A DNA stretch of 64,000 nt. Origin: Meloidogyne chitwoodi. Lineage: Eukaryota > Nematoda > Chromadorea > Rhabditida > Meloidogynidae. A program made the position numbers and the translations under genes. The stretch lies in assembly GCA_015183035.1 (NCBI GenBank), contig JACZZP010000007.1:62001-126000 (forward strand), read 5' to 3'. Below the pieces are notes generated by a model. That model searched no databases, had not been told where the DNA came from, and was given only the letters and a program-made list of their open reading frames with translations. Below, piece by piece: positions 26,644 to 39,532 of this stretch; the stretch's first letter is position 1, and every line of letters begins with the position of its first letter.

Positions 26644-29600
26644 AGTATTAAAGAATCAAATTCAAATGATAAAAGTCAATTTGCAACCTAATTTTGTGAA
26701 AAGAACGATTATGCATAAAAAATAAATGTATCCAGAACGGAAAACGTATTAAATACCACCCGCTCGCGATAATGGAAAATAATAAAAGGAAATTCCGTGC
26801 TTGCCAGTTCGTCGTTTAAGGTCCCCGGGAAGCGCCGGTTTTCGCGGGCTTTTGCCACAAGTAAGTCTCACATCAGTTTTCTTTCTATCTCTAATTATTT
26901 TAGTCTCATACTATTTTCGACTAACCAGCCTGCGACAATCTGGCTTTCTGGACAGTTCTGCGTCAAATTTTTAAATTTTGTTCAATTATTTTTTATCTTC
27001 TCTAAAATTTAAATTAGATATTTAGTAATTTATTTTAAAAGTATTTCCAAATTTTAGAAAAATGGACTTGTTAATGCGGGAAGTGTATCGGTTTAATTTA
27101 TTTTATTGTAATTTTTTAAATTAAAAAAGTTTTTTTAAAGAGTATTTGAGCTGCTGTTATTTTTACAATTGAGGGTATAATACCGCTTGTATGCATTTTG
27201 TGGTTGCTAATTGTTAGTTGTGATCAACTTTAATTGGAATTTGACCATTTTAAGCAATTTGTCTTTTTTGCAAAAAGGTTGAAATTGAACTAAATAAAGT
27301 TGATTCAGGTTTTATTTTTTAATGAATAATGAGCTTTTAAATATGGTTGGGTTATTTTCCTTATTTCTGGTTAGTGATCATTGTATATAGATACAAAAGT
27401 AAGGCTAGACACTCGTTTCGCATTTTTTTGTATTTTCGTTTCTTGAATCTACAAAATTAACTTTATCTATAATTCCCTTCATCATACTTCACTCGTAGAT
27501 TTTAATTTCTATTTTCATATAATTTTTACAAACTGTCTATTTATGTTTAAAGTGCATCAGATAACAGTTGATCTATGGTGAAATAATTTACAACAAAAAT
27601 TTATGTCACTATTCTATAAATATTTTAGTCTTTTTCAACTCAAAACATTCTTGGAATTTCCTAAATATTATCCTTTTCTCTCTTTCTCCCGGATTCCCAA
27701 TTTTAAGTTGTTTTTTTACGAATTCATGCATTCCATTCATAGTACCTTTTTTCATAAAAATAAATATTTATACTTTTCTCCAGTTTCTTATTTTTTCTGT
27801 TTTGTTCACACCATTGAAGTAAATTGTTATTTTTTTAGCAAATTTTTATGTCGACTTTCTTTCTATTTTTATTCAACGTCATACCTGTCAGCTGTTAAAA
27901 CAATATCTACCACGTTTATAGTATAATATTTACAGCCATAAATCGCGTCATGAGATATGGCTTTGTAAGTTTATTATTTTTGTGTTTTGTTAAAATTCTA
28001 ATAATTTGATTATATTTCTCCAATCAAAAAAAATATAAAGAAATTTCTTTGACAAAATTAAAATTTTCTTCCTCCATTAATTTATATTTATTTTGTTTAT
28101 TTTAAAAAGAAAATAAAAAATCCAAATTAAAAAAATTTTTGAACACTGGCCCTCCTCATTTTTTAAATCTGTCAACGCGCGAAATATACTTCCTTGTTTA
28201 TAGCAGCCATTCATCTTATTATTTATAATTCTCTCAATTTCAGCTTTCTATAAGGACTTTCAGACTTTCACTAAAGGATTAAAAAATTTAAAAAAGGTGA
28301 CGGTCATATGCTCACTCACGCTGTCGTCTGTATTTGTATATATTTAGCTAACAAAATTTTATATTCTTTTTTTCATTTTCTTGGCCAAGCAATTGGGAAA
28401 CCCAATAGATCAACTTCCATTTTTTACTATCAATTTCTTTTTATTTTTTTTATCTTCGTTTTCTTCCAGCTGCCTCTCATTCTTTTTCCTTTTTTCATTG
28501 CAAAATTTAAAAGAGAAAAATAAAAGTTGACGCCAGTTGGCTAGCTTCCAATAAACTCTTCTTTATATTTATAATAATGGCGCAGAAATCCACCAATTTT
28601 GTATATACATAAATTTTAAATATTTTTTGTTTAAACAAAAGAAAGTTCTAGTGATTGTGTTATGTTTGCGCAGATGTATTTTAAAAATTTGGAAAAATCC
28701 TGGGTTTTTTTTTTATTTTTAAACTACCCATAAACATTTAATTTTATTTCCTCTTTACTTTTTAATAATATATTTTTAATTTATTTTTTAATGAATGCTT
28801 TTCCTTTTTTTCACTTTGCTTATTCACAATTTTTAATTTAATAATTTCAATCTCTGATGATTAAAATCTCTTTTTATGATCAAAGACCTAATTGGGCAAA
28901 TTAAAAATTAATAAATGTCTGCTTTATTTATTTTTTTCTGAAAATTATTGCATCATTCTTATATTTTTTTTAATATTAATATTTTATTTCTCAAAAAATC
29001 CAGAAAATAAAAAAAAATATTTTTTAATACTTTTAAATCTAATTTGAGGGTTTTATTTTTTATTACTTTCAATCATTCATTCTCAGGTGACATTTCATCC
29101 CCTAAAAAAGTTTTCTTCCAAATATTATAAAATAATTAATTTTAAATCGTTTTTCATTTCCATTTAGTAACAAATCGATCTAAAAAGTGCGATCAAATTT
29201 TTTCTTAAATTAATTAAAAACTTGCGAGAAAAGGTACCCATCTTTTATTAAAAGCTTTTATTTATTGCTTACTCTCACTTTTTTTATATAAAATTTACTT
29301 TTCATGCCACTACAAGCTTAACCCGAAAAATTCTCGTGACTGATTTTCTTTTAGAAATTAACAAAATTTTGGGAAAATTAAGGGTTTGGCTGAGTTAAAG
29401 TAAAAGAGGAAATTCCCTTTAATTTTTTCCTAATGAAGGAATAGTAATTTATAATTTTTATTTTTAAAAATAGTTATTTCCGATAATTTACTTTTATCAA
29501 TATTTGTAATTGTACTTTTTCTATTTTTTATTTTTAACCCTCTCACGTGCCCCACACAATATTTATTTAAACACGCATTGAAAATTTTAAAATAATTATT

Positions 29601-29764
29601 TATCCTTTATACCTTACTATTTTCTCTCTCGTTTCCGTAAAATTTAATAATCAATTACATTAATTGGGAGTGATTTTTTGACAAATTAAATGATTGAATA
29701 AAAATTCTTATTTTTTTAACCTTGAATTTTTAAAAGTTTTTTTTTATTTTTTTTAGAAAATAAA
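26644..29764. other. Long AT-rich upstream region
   Basis: The region separates the minus-strand pair from the plus-strand transporter. A short GC-richer segment at 26795-26866 ends in a perfect donor-like acaa|gtaagt and may be a 5' exon (see findings). The rest is extremely AT-rich with long T runs. An acceptor ttttttttag lies eight bases before the transporter ATG. Confidence 0.45.
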
Positions 29765-32117
29765 ATGCCTAGCAGCGAAGAAAGAATTGCAGTTCCATCC
29801 GAGAAAGAGGCTTTAACTCCCTACACACCAGAAACAAACGGATTTCAAAAGAAAAATTCAAATGTAGGAATTTCACAAGAAAGGAAACAAATTCGTTTGA
29901 GGCCAAAACTTGGTTTGTTTATTTTTATTTAGTTAATTAAATTTTTATTTTACAATAGGATTGTTCAATGGATGTGCAATTATAATTGGTAACAATGTAT
30001 AAATACAAAAGTAATTCTAAATTTATTTTTAAAGGTGTTATTATTGGATCTGGTATTTTTATTAGTCCGAAAGGTTAGTTTTAATTCATAAAATTTGTCA
30101 TTTAAAATCAAAAAAGGTGTTTTAATACATGCTGGCAGTCCACTCCTCTCAATTGCTCTCTGGACTGGCTGTGGTCTCTTTTCAATGCTTGGAGCACTTT
30201 GTTATGCAGAATTGGGCACGAGGATACCAAAAAGTGGAGGAGATTATGTTTATATTTCTGAGGTTTTTAAAAATATTTTTTAATAAAAAATCAAATAAAA
30301 ATGCTTTAAAATTGTCATCTTTTTACATTCTTTTATTTTTTATAAAGGCATTTGGCCCTTTACCAGCCTTTCTTTTTCTTTGGATTGCACTTCTTATAGT
30401 AAATCCAACGTCAAATGCTGTTATTGCCTTAACTTTTGCTCAATATGTTCTAAAACCATTTTTTCCTGGTTGTCCAGTACCTGAAATGCCTGTTAGAATA
30501 ATTGCTGCTTCAATTATTGGTTTGCAATTATTTTTTATTTTAAAATTTATCATTTTTCAAGTTCTTTTAACTTTTATCAATTGTGCTAATGTAAGGTGGT
30601 CAACCCGAACTCAGGATTGGTCAACTATTACAAAAGTTGTTGCATTAGCTTTAATAGTTGCTGCTGGTTTATTAAATGTTTTATTAGGTAACAAGTTTAA
30701 CATTAAATTCATCTTTTATTTTAATTGAATATTATTTAGGAAAATCAGAAACTCTTGATCAGGAAACTTTACTAGAAGACTCCAATTTTTCTCCTGTTCA
30801 TTTAGCATTAGCTTTTTATTCTGGTGTTTTTAGCTTTTCTGGTTGGAATTATCTCAATTTTGTAACAGAAGAAATACGCGAACCACACAAGTAAATTTAA
30901 TTATATTAAAAAAATATTTTAAAAACTTATTCTTATTTAAGAAATTTACCCCGCGCAATTTATATTTCTCTTCCTTCTGTTACTTTAATTGTAAGTTTTT
31001 TAAAATAAAATTAAAAAAATATTTTTTTAATTAAAAATAGTATATTCTTGTCAATATGGCCTATTTTTCTGCTCTTTCTCCACATGAAATTTTGGAATCA
31101 GATGCTGTTGCTGTTACTTTTGCATCACGTGTTTTAGGTCCGTTAGCAGTTCTAGTTCCTTTCTTTGTTGCTTGTTCATGTGTTGGAAGCCTTAATGGGG
31201 TAATTTTGGGGTATTTAATTAAGTTTTCTAAAAAAAATTTTGAAGATAATTTTCACTTCGTCCCGTATGTTTTTTGCGGGTGCACGAGATGGACTTTTAC
31301 CAGAATTACTGGCAATGATTAATATTGATTGTTTAACACCTACTCCTTCCCTTATATTTCTTGGTGCTTCTTCAATTGCAATGCTTGCTTTTGCTGATGT
31401 TTGTAAGTTTTTTTTCATTTAATAATATTTTATAAATTTTTTTAGATGTTTTAATAAATTATTTGGCATTTGCTGAATCTTCTGTAATTACTTGTGCTGT
31501 TGCTGGACTTATTAGGTTACGACTTCAAGATGCTAAGACAAAGAAAAAAGAAATAGGAAATGATCAATTGGAGAGTAATGAAAATATTATTCAGGTTATT
31601 TTTAAAAAATTCAAAATGGTTTTTAATCTTTTTTTTTGTCAAAAACCAGTTTTTAGGTTAAAATTTTTTTTTAATTAATTTTAATTTAGTTTCCACTGTT
31701 TGTTCCTATTCTCTTCTTTTTGATATGTTTGTATATTCTTTTTGTGCCTTTACTGATTCAACCGACCGAATTGTTAGTAGCAATTGCAATTATAGCTTCA
31801 GGCATACCATTCTACTTTTTATTTGTTAGATGTCAATGTAAACCACAACTTATTCATAGACCATGGGGTTTGTATTTTATATTTAAAATTTATTCTTTTG
31901 GCACCAATATTTTCACTAATTTTTGGGATTATTTATTAAGCACGTTTGGCCCTCTATTAAGATTTTTATTATTAAGCATTACAATGTTCGGTCAAAATAT
32001 CCTGGGTGTTAAAAAGATCATTAAATTTTATTTAATTTTTTAATTTTAGTTGAAATGACTAGATCAGCACAAAAATTATTGCTATGTGTGACTGGTGAAG
32101 CAGCATTGTCGTCATAA
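29765..32117 (+). CDS. SLC7-type amino-acid transporter light chain (AAT-like)
   Basis: Catalytic subunit of a heteromeric amino-acid exchanger at the plasma membrane. Twelve-helix APC fold is visible: [14 protein letters not shown] (helix 1 substrate motif), [20 protein letters not shown] (helix 3), then [40 protein letters not shown] (helix 6-7 linker), [20 protein letters not shown] and IHRPW near the C-terminus. The Cys in [10 protein letters not shown], between helices 3 and 4, is the residue that makes the disulphide with a 4F2hc-type heavy chain, so a heavy-chain partner is expected, as with C. elegans AAT-1 and AAT-3. About twelve exons. A basic, Ser-rich N-tail and short C-tail flank the helices. 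Confidence 0.9.
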
Positions 32118-32553
32118 TTTTAACTTCTATTATTAAATGCCTTTTTGTACATACATATTTTTGTTTTTTTTATTATGTATTTAACTCCTGAATAAACCCA
32201 GGTTAAAAAAAGATACAGACTCTAATGTGGTATTAATATATTTGATTTTTATTTTAATATATGTATAAATATTATGTTAGATATATTATATCCCTTTTCT
32301 GAAAAAGATTTGTGATCATTAACTTTTATTTCACTTTGTATATTTAAAATATTTTAAAATCCCTTTGGACATTTCCATTAATATTTTTTCATTTTTATAT
32401 GAATTTTAAAAATAAATTTTTTGAAATTATCTCCTGATTTTAATTTTAACGTGAGATGCTCCTTCGATTTAGCTAGAACAATGTTATAAGCTAAGGTTAA
32501 ATAAAACTTTTTTTCAGAAAATTATTCATAAATCTATTAATTTCTTCATAAGA
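32118..32553. other. Intercistronic region
   Basis: AT-rich 3' flank of the transporter; contains aataaa at 32192. Same-strand gene follows. Nothing else is seen. Confidence 0.5.
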
Positions 32554-32987
32554 ATGGGCTTTTTGCGTTCGCTAATCAAGTAAGCAATTTTTTTCTTAAA
32601 AAAAATTTTTTTAATTAGGCAAACTGTGCGTGTAACAATTGTTGCTCTTCCTATAAAGCTGTCAGTAGATAATGGAGTTTGGTATTTATTTTTAAATTAA
32701 AATTTATAAATAATTATATTAGGTCGTCAAACACAGAAGAAGGTGCTTCTTTATATTCACGTTTAAAATCTGAAGTTATCCCTGGAACAATCGTCTATTT
32801 TGAAGAGGTTATTTTTCATTTTTATTAAGTAATTATATTTTTTTGTAAATTATTTTTGGCATTTTTAATTCAGTTACCTTCATTGTATGAATCAAAATTA
32901 TCATTAGCAGACAAATGGAATAGAGCCGTAAATTGTACATTTGCGAGTGCCAATAGAATTACTCAAACATTTGAGAAAAAAGAATAA
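32554..32987 (+). CDS. MIC13/QIL1-like small mitochondrial protein
   Basis: Three exons encode about 95 residues. It starts MGFLRSLIKQTVRVTIVALP, a short basic-hydrophobic N-terminus, then SNTEEGASLYSRLKSEVIPG, LPSLYESKLSLADKWNRAVN, and ends in ITQTFEKKE. The order 'hydrophobic anchor, E-V-I/V-P, S-L-A/D-x-W-N-x-x-V' is that of MIC13, which bridges the two arms of the MICOS complex at crista junctions. Similarity is weak in absolute terms because the family is short and fast-evolving, so this is a tentative call. It lies 437 bp after the transporter and 276 bp before the patched-related gene. Confidence 0.5.
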
Positions 32988-33262
32988 AAATGTGCTTCTT
33001 TTATCTGTATGGAAATGTTTGTTTGAAATATGATAAATTTTTATATTTATTCAAATGATTCTCTTATTTCATTTAACAAGTTTTTGATTATTTCTATCTA
33101 TTTTTTTATATTTTCCGAACAATTTCATAATAAAAACATTGAATACAGATTAATTCTGCGTTTTTCCCGTACAACATGGATTAGGGAAACTTTTTGGCCA
33201 AAACTGCATAAAGTATGGCAGAAATTAAGGTTTGCTTAGAGTAAATTGATAAATTTTATTAT

Positions 33263-36200
33263 ATGACTCAGAAGTTGTTGGAGATCAACAATGAGAGGAA
33301 TGATCAAACTATACAAGTTTGTTTTTATCGATTTTAATTTACTAACGTAAGAGTTAATGAATTATTTTAGCATATGTATTTGAAATTAGACTATTTGAAA
33401 TTCTTATTAATAGCTAATTTTATTTTAGTGGACTGAACAACCATCCAAGACGAGTTCTGTCCATAGAAATCAAAAAGGCATGTTTACTGTTTAAATTTAG
33501 TATAAGATATATAGAAAGTTATGTTTGAATAAAATATGACTATTTTACAGGTCCAAGACTCACAAAATTACTAAACTTTTGGGAATATCTAAATCTTGAA
33601 AATTGCTTTAAAATTTTTGGTCAATTAATTGGCACATACCCTTTGGCATTTTTAATTGCTTCATTAATTCTTTCCTCACTTTCTGGTATTTTTTTTTGTT
33701 TGAAGATTAAAGCTCAATTTTTAGCTGGAATCTATTGGTTAGAAGTAAAAGATCGTGTTAGAGATGGGTATACACCAACAACTTCTATGTCGCGCTATGA
33801 AACAAATGTACTCAAAGAATTTTTTGGATCAATAGGTTTGAGAAATGAATAGAAATTATTGCATATTTAAGAATTTAAACATTAACATAATGTAACAAAT
33901 AAAATGTTCAGAAATTTTCAGGCGATCCACTTCTAACAATAGTTTTAATTAGAGCTCGGGATGGTGGTAGTTTGCATAGATTGAGATATCTAAATGCAAC
34001 AGTTGAATTACATTCTCTACTGCGTAAAAATATTTCTGCAAACTTGGATGGAGAGGTTTTTCTTTTTTTAATTTATTTACTTTCCAACTTGTTTTAACGT
34101 CTTTTTGATATTATAAGTTCAAACATTTAAAATCTTGGAGATTTACTTCTTATTAAGCCTGTTCACTATTTTGATATTTGTGGCCCGTTTTGTGATTCAA
34201 ATGTGCCTATCAACTATTTTTATGTTTGTTTTTCTTCTTTACTAATTTCTATTTCATAGTTACATTTATTTTATAATTAAACAAGAGTTTAAGTGAAGTG
34301 TTATTTTTCTTTTGAGGATTCACTTAACTCACAATTAATGCGCCTTCGAATTGGAAAACAACCAAGTGCCTCTCTCAACCTTACTTATCCTATTTCACGT
34401 GTAAATGGCTTCGATCTACATTTGGAACGAAATTTTTACGGTTTTATTTTTAAATAAATTAAAAATAAAGTTGGTTTTAAATACAAAATATTTTTATGTT
34501 GTCTGTATACTTCAATAAAGTATATGAATAAATAAAAATGACCAATTGCAAGGTTGGAGGTGGTGTAGTTGGTTGTGCTCTGGTTTAGATCCTTTCCTCG
34601 ATGGTTCGATTCCATCAGCCGTCCACACATTTCCGAATTATGAACATAATATTGATTTTTAAACAGGTGTTCGTCTTCGAAAAAACGGTAAAATTGATAG
34701 AGAGAAAATTGCTGTGACATATTATCCTGATGTAAAGGACTCTGAAGTTATCCGACTTTTTCCAATTACTGATATTGAATATATTGAGGTTAATTAAATT
34801 ATTTTAAAGATTAATTTTAAAAATTAGGCAATTATGATGACATTTAGAGCAGACATTTCTCACCCAAAGGACGAAGAAAAAATGGCTCGATGGGAAATGA
34901 GTGTTTACGACTTTAGTTTAAATCAATTTAATAATTCTTTAATTGAAATGCTTGTTCTTGGATCAGAAATTGTTGATTATGAAATGGCTGCAGAGGCGGA
35001 AAAAACTGTTCCTTATTTTGTTATGGGTAAGATTCAAAAAATTATTATATTAAAAATAATCAAATATTTAATAACAGGCTTTCTCTTCATGTTTGCATTT
35101 GTCATTTATACTTTACTCATTGGTGCTTTCTATTATGGTGTAATGGATAAGGGAAAGCTGTTATTAGCATTAGGGTATGAAAATAAAATTATTTTTTAAT
35201 AAATTATATATATTTTTATAGATTTTCACTCTGCCCCGTACTCGCGATCACATCAACATTTGGTATCTGTACAATTGTCGGATATCGCACAAATTCTGTG
35301 ATGCTTATCATGCCATTCCTGTAAATAGTATAATTTGGATTCAAAATTTTTATTGAAACAATAATTCATATATTTAATTTTTAATTAAAAAAGTCGTCTT
35401 TTAGAATTTGCGGGATCGGTGTTAATGATGCTTTTCTAATGGCGCACTCATGGAATCGATTGGCCCATATGCAATTATCTATTCCAGAACGGTTAGGTCT
35501 TATTTTTGAAGAAGTTGGACCTTCAATAACAATCACTACACTTACAAATGTTGTTACATTTTTAATAGGAACATTGACACCGACACCAGGTTTATATAAA
35601 AATTTTTGAAATTTTACTATTATTATATATTTTAGAAATTTCACTTTTCTGTTTGGCAACGGCTATTGCACTTGGTTTTGCTTATATTTATACTGTTTGT
35701 TTATTTTTAAATTTTTATTTCATTCTTTTTATTTTAGTTAATGCTTTTTGCACCTCTTATTTATTTTGCGAGTGTTGTTGAAAACAAACAAATCAATTCT
35801 TCGGAAAATACATCGGGGCTTTCAGATAGAATTAGACAAAAGGTTTTAATAATTTTTAAGAAAAGTTGAGACTAAATATAGTTTTATAGTTGGATTTATT
35901 ATTTGCTTGGGTTTTACAAATTTATTGTAAAATAATAACAAATAAACTTTTTGGTTGGCTACTTCTTTTTAGTGTCCTTATTTATTGGTATTTTGCTTTG
36001 GCAGGAACACTTAACATTCAGGCGTTATTGGACACGTATAAACATAAATTAAATTATTTTTAATAAATATCACATTTTAGTGAAAAAATTTTGCCTAGAA
36101 GTAGTCCAATTCTTGAACCACACAGAATTATTTCGAACATGGTTTTATTTTTGAGTTATTAAAAAATACTTTAGAAACATTTAGGTTTGGACTGAATATT

Positions 36201-37879
36201 ATCCAGTCACAATATTTGTTAATAATCCAATGGATATTCGGTCAAATGCACAGTTGAATAGATTTAATTCAATGTTGAACGAATTTGAAGGATTAAAATT
36301 TTGCAAAGGTTATTTTACTTTTTTTTATTTTTTATCAATTTTCTAGGTAAGCAATTCACAGTCATTTGGCTTAGAGATTACACTGATTATTGTAAAATGG
36401 CAGCTCTTTATGATTTTGATTTCTTTGATAATAATAGCTCCTCAGAAATGTTTATTGATTCTGTTCCGACTAGTGAAACTGGATTAGATGTTTTTTTATT
36501 ATTTTTAAGAAAATTTAAATAATAATTTTCAGTATACTCGTTTGGAGCAGTTTCTCAGTTCACCATTTTATAAGCATTATCTTCCATTTCTTCGTTTTGC
36601 ATCAAACATTAAAAGGCCAATGTTTGTTTCATTTTTAAAAGATTTTTTTTATAAAAAAATGTTTTTTAAGCACTGGAAGAGAATTACAAGTTCCTATTTC
36701 AAAATTTTGGTTTTCCATTACTTATCATAATACTTCTAGTTGGCAAGAACGTATAGATTTAATGCAGGAATGGCGAAAAGTTGCAAAAAACTATGCTGAT
36801 TTAAATGTTACTGTTTGGGAGGTTTATTCAAATAATAAAAATAGGAAACTTCAATAAAATTTTTTCAGGTCAATTCCTTGTTTGTTGATCAAATGCTTAG
36901 TCTTAAATCTCTGACACTTCAGGTTTGATAATTTTTAAATTTTCTATGATATAATTATATTTTAGACAACTTTTTTGACGCTTGCTTGTATGGCCATGGT
37001 TTGTGCGATTTTTATCCAAAATCCTCTTTCTGTGGCTACAGCTTCTGTTGCAATTGGATCAATATCTATTGGAGTTATTGGTTATCTGAGTTGGTGGAAT
37101 TTAAATTTAGATCCTGTTAGTCTTTCAAGTTTAAATTTTAATTGTTTTATTATCCAAAAAATAATATATATATTTTAAAGGTAACATTATGTGCAGTACT
37201 TATGTCAATTGGAATGAGTGTAGATTTTACAGCACATGTTTCTTATCATTTTCAGGTTTTTTTTAATTATTTTGAGGAAAGATTGAAATAATTTTATGTT
37301 TCAGCTTTCACACAAATGCGAAATCCAAGGAGGGCAGATTGTAGAGAAACGTCTAAGTCAATCAATTGACAAACTGCAAAATGCCATTCGCTCTATTGCT
37401 TGGCCAATGTCTCAGTGTTATTTACTATTTTTCTTTTTAATAAAAATAATTTCTCTTCAAGCTGGTCTTAGCACAGTTATATGTGTTCTTCCTCTTATTT
37501 TTCTGCAGGCAAGGATTGAAATTATTTTTATTATTTTAAATTTTTAGAATTATATTCCTTTGGTTTTTGTCAAAACAATTTCTCTTGTTGTAATTTGGGG
37601 TCTTTTTCATGGATTGGTTTGTTGAAAATATTTAATTGTATTAATATTCTCTCTATTAAGGTACTTTTACCAGCATTTTTAACATCATTACCTCCTCATT
37701 GGCTTGAATTTAATTGTTACCGAATGGCAATTAGAAGACTTCAACAAATGGGAAATGTTCAAAATAATATTGAAAATAGAGAAATTAATAATTTGAAATC
37801 ATCAGCATCTCATCCACTTGTCGAATGTTTAAGTTATAAAGAAACAAAAAAGAAAGTGGAAGATAATGATGAATTTTGA
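33263..37879 (+). CDS. Patched-related (PTR) protein with sterol-sensing domain
   Basis: Nematode PTR proteins are RND-superfamily membrane proteins, important for moulting, secretion and lipid handling. The start [18 protein letters not shown] joins in phase to WTEQPSK and on to [19 protein letters not shown]. Family landmarks: [39 protein letters not shown], and the sterol-sensing domain with [19 protein letters not shown] and [20 protein letters not shown]. The second half repeats the fold with [32 protein letters not shown] and VVIWGLFHG, ending [13 protein letters not shown]. The G-V-x-D and S-V-D-F Asp positions typical of the RND permease core are present. About 22 exons. The second intron begins GC (AAAAG|GCATGT). 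A tRNA-like element lies in the intron at about 34440-34665. The tail after PPHW is polar and not conserved. Confidence 0.88.
34552..34625 (+). other. tRNA-like element inside a PTR intron
   Basis: An intact A box (tggtgtagttgg, 34561-34572) and an exact B box (ggttcgattcc, 34603-34613) are present, and the T arm gatgg-ttcgatt-ccatc pairs perfectly. The acceptor ends do not pair, so it is not a normal tRNA gene. It is related to the copy at 38276 and may be a tRNA-derived SINE or pseudogene. Confidence 0.5.
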
Positions 37880-38275
37880 GAGGATATTTTGGATTAAGAA
37901 AGGTTTATTTTTTAAATCTTTCAAATTAGGTTTCCCCCAATTTATTATCAATTTTAGAAAAAGAAAATCACTACTTAATTCCCAAAATATCAATAGTAAA
38001 TGTATATTTTTATTGTAAATTTTCTCTATGTAATATTTCCCTCCTGATCTCTTAGTAATCTTATTAACATATTCTTAGAAAAAAGATCAAGTAATTCTAT
38101 TTAAATAATTTCTTCATTTTCTTTTCATTTTAAATGTTTCTTCCTCTTTTATTTTTGTTCACTTGGCCATCGAAATTAATATTTTTAAAAGTATTTAAAT
38201 ATTATCTTCATTCAACCTTCCTCAATTTTTTGTTAAAATAAAATAATGAATACTTTTTTATAGAATTGAAACAAG
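37880..38275. other. 3' flank of the PTR gene
   Basis: AT-rich, no coding potential. A tRNA-like element follows directly. Confidence 0.5.
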
Positions 38276-38358
38276 TGTCGGTGTGGTGTAGTGGTTAAAC
38301 ACTTCGGTTTTTTAGGATCAAGAACAAAAGCGCTGGTTCGATTCCAACCGCTGTCCCT
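38276..38358 (+). other. tRNA-like element, second copy
   Basis: A box tggtgtagtgg (38284-38294), D stem gtgt/acac, and exact B box ggttcgattcc (38335-38345); downstream cctttt could end Pol III transcription. As in the first copy the acceptor arms do not pair well and no clean anticodon stem forms. Both copies share the 5' part 'gt-ggtg-tggtgtag' and the 3' end 'c-gtcc'. Confidence 0.5.
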
Positions 38359-38574
38359 GGCCTTTTCCTCCTTTCATTCCTTTTACCTAAAATCGGTAAT
38401 TTCTTCATCTCTAATAAATTTTAAAAATTCAAGCATCAAATAAAAAAAGTTTCTAAGTATATGAAACTTATTAAATTTTACTTAATTGATTATTTAACTT
38501 TTAAAATAACCAGAAAATGTTCCTTTTTGTCCTTCTAAATTTTTAAAATTTTCTTTTGAAAAACACAATTTCCG

Positions 38575-38828
38575 TGGACTAAAACTCGTCAATGGGAGAA
38601 AATTCGTTCATGGACAAAACTCGACATAGGTGAAAACTCGGTCATGGCGAATGGGCGCTAAACTCGGTCATGGGCGCTAAACTCGGTCATGGCGAATGGG
38701 CGCTAAACTCGGTCATGGGCGCGAAACTCGGTCATGGCGAATGGGCGCTAAACTTGGTCATGGGCGCTGAACTCGGTCATGGCGAATGGGCGCTAAACTC
38801 GGTCATGGGTGCGAAACTCGGTCATAAG
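38575..38828. repeat. Tandem array, 'aaactcggtcatggg' type
   Basis: Units 'cgctaaactcggtcatggg' (19 bp) and 'cgctaaactcggtcatggcgaatggg' (26 bp) alternate, giving a higher-order period of about 45 bp. The left edge is more degenerate (aaaactcgtcaatgggagaaa). It passes directly into the 13-bp satellite. Confidence 0.85.
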
Positions 38829-39421
38829 CCGGTGAAAAAAGATCGCTGAAAAAGATCGCCGAAAAACATCGCTGAAAAAGATCGCCGAAAAACATCGCTG
38901 AAAAACATCGCTGAAAAAGATCGCCGAAAAACATCGCTGAAAATCATCGCCGAAAAAGATCGCTGAAAAAGATCGCCGAAAAACATCGCTGAAAAACATC
39001 GCCGAAAAACATCGCTGAAAAAGATCGCCGAAAAACATCGCTGAAAAAGATCGCCGAAAAACATCGCTGAAAAAGATCGCCGAAAAACATCGCCGAAAAA
39101 CATCGCTGAAAAACATCGCTGAAAAACATCGCCGAAAAAGATCGCTGAAAAAGATCGCCGAAAAACATCGCCGAAAAAGATCGCCGAAAAACATCGCTGA
39201 AAAAGATCGCCGAAAAACATCGCTGAAAAATATCGCTGAAAAACATCGCCGAAAAACATCGCTGAAAAACATCGCTGAAAAACATCGCTGAAAAACATCG
39301 CTGAAAAACATCGCTGAAAAACATCGCTGAAAAACATCGCTGAAAAAGATCGGTGAAAAAGATCGCTGAAAAAGATCGGTGAGATCGTGAATATCGGTGA
39401 ACATCGGTGAATACCGGTGAG
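38829..39421. repeat. 13-bp satellite, about 45 units
   Basis: Units are gaaaaacatcgct and variants (gaaaaagatcgcc, gaaaaacatcgcc, gaaaaagatcgct). Since 13 is not a multiple of 3, three units make a 39-bp coding period, and all three minus-strand frames stay open over the array, giving repeats such as FSAMFFSDVFQRC. These frames lack a splice or start context and are very probably not genes. The variants are mixed at random positions, with longer runs of the 'cgctgaaaaacat' form near the right end. Confidence 0.93.
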
Positions 39422-39532
39422 ATAAAACTGACCGTGGAACTCACCGTGAGATAAAACTCGCCGACAAAACTCATCGATGAAACTCATCTATGGGAGAAAA
39501 CTCATCGATGAAATCGCTAATTTTTAAATGTT

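Noticed and set aside
34552..34625. Functional tRNA gene
   Set aside because: The acceptor strands do not pair and no seven-base anticodon loop is closed by a five-bp stem, in spite of good A and B boxes.
38793..39487. Long minus-strand open frames of 176-221 codons with Phe-rich repeats
   Set aside because: They are three overlapping readings of a 13-bp satellite; no start, splice or domain evidence supports translation.
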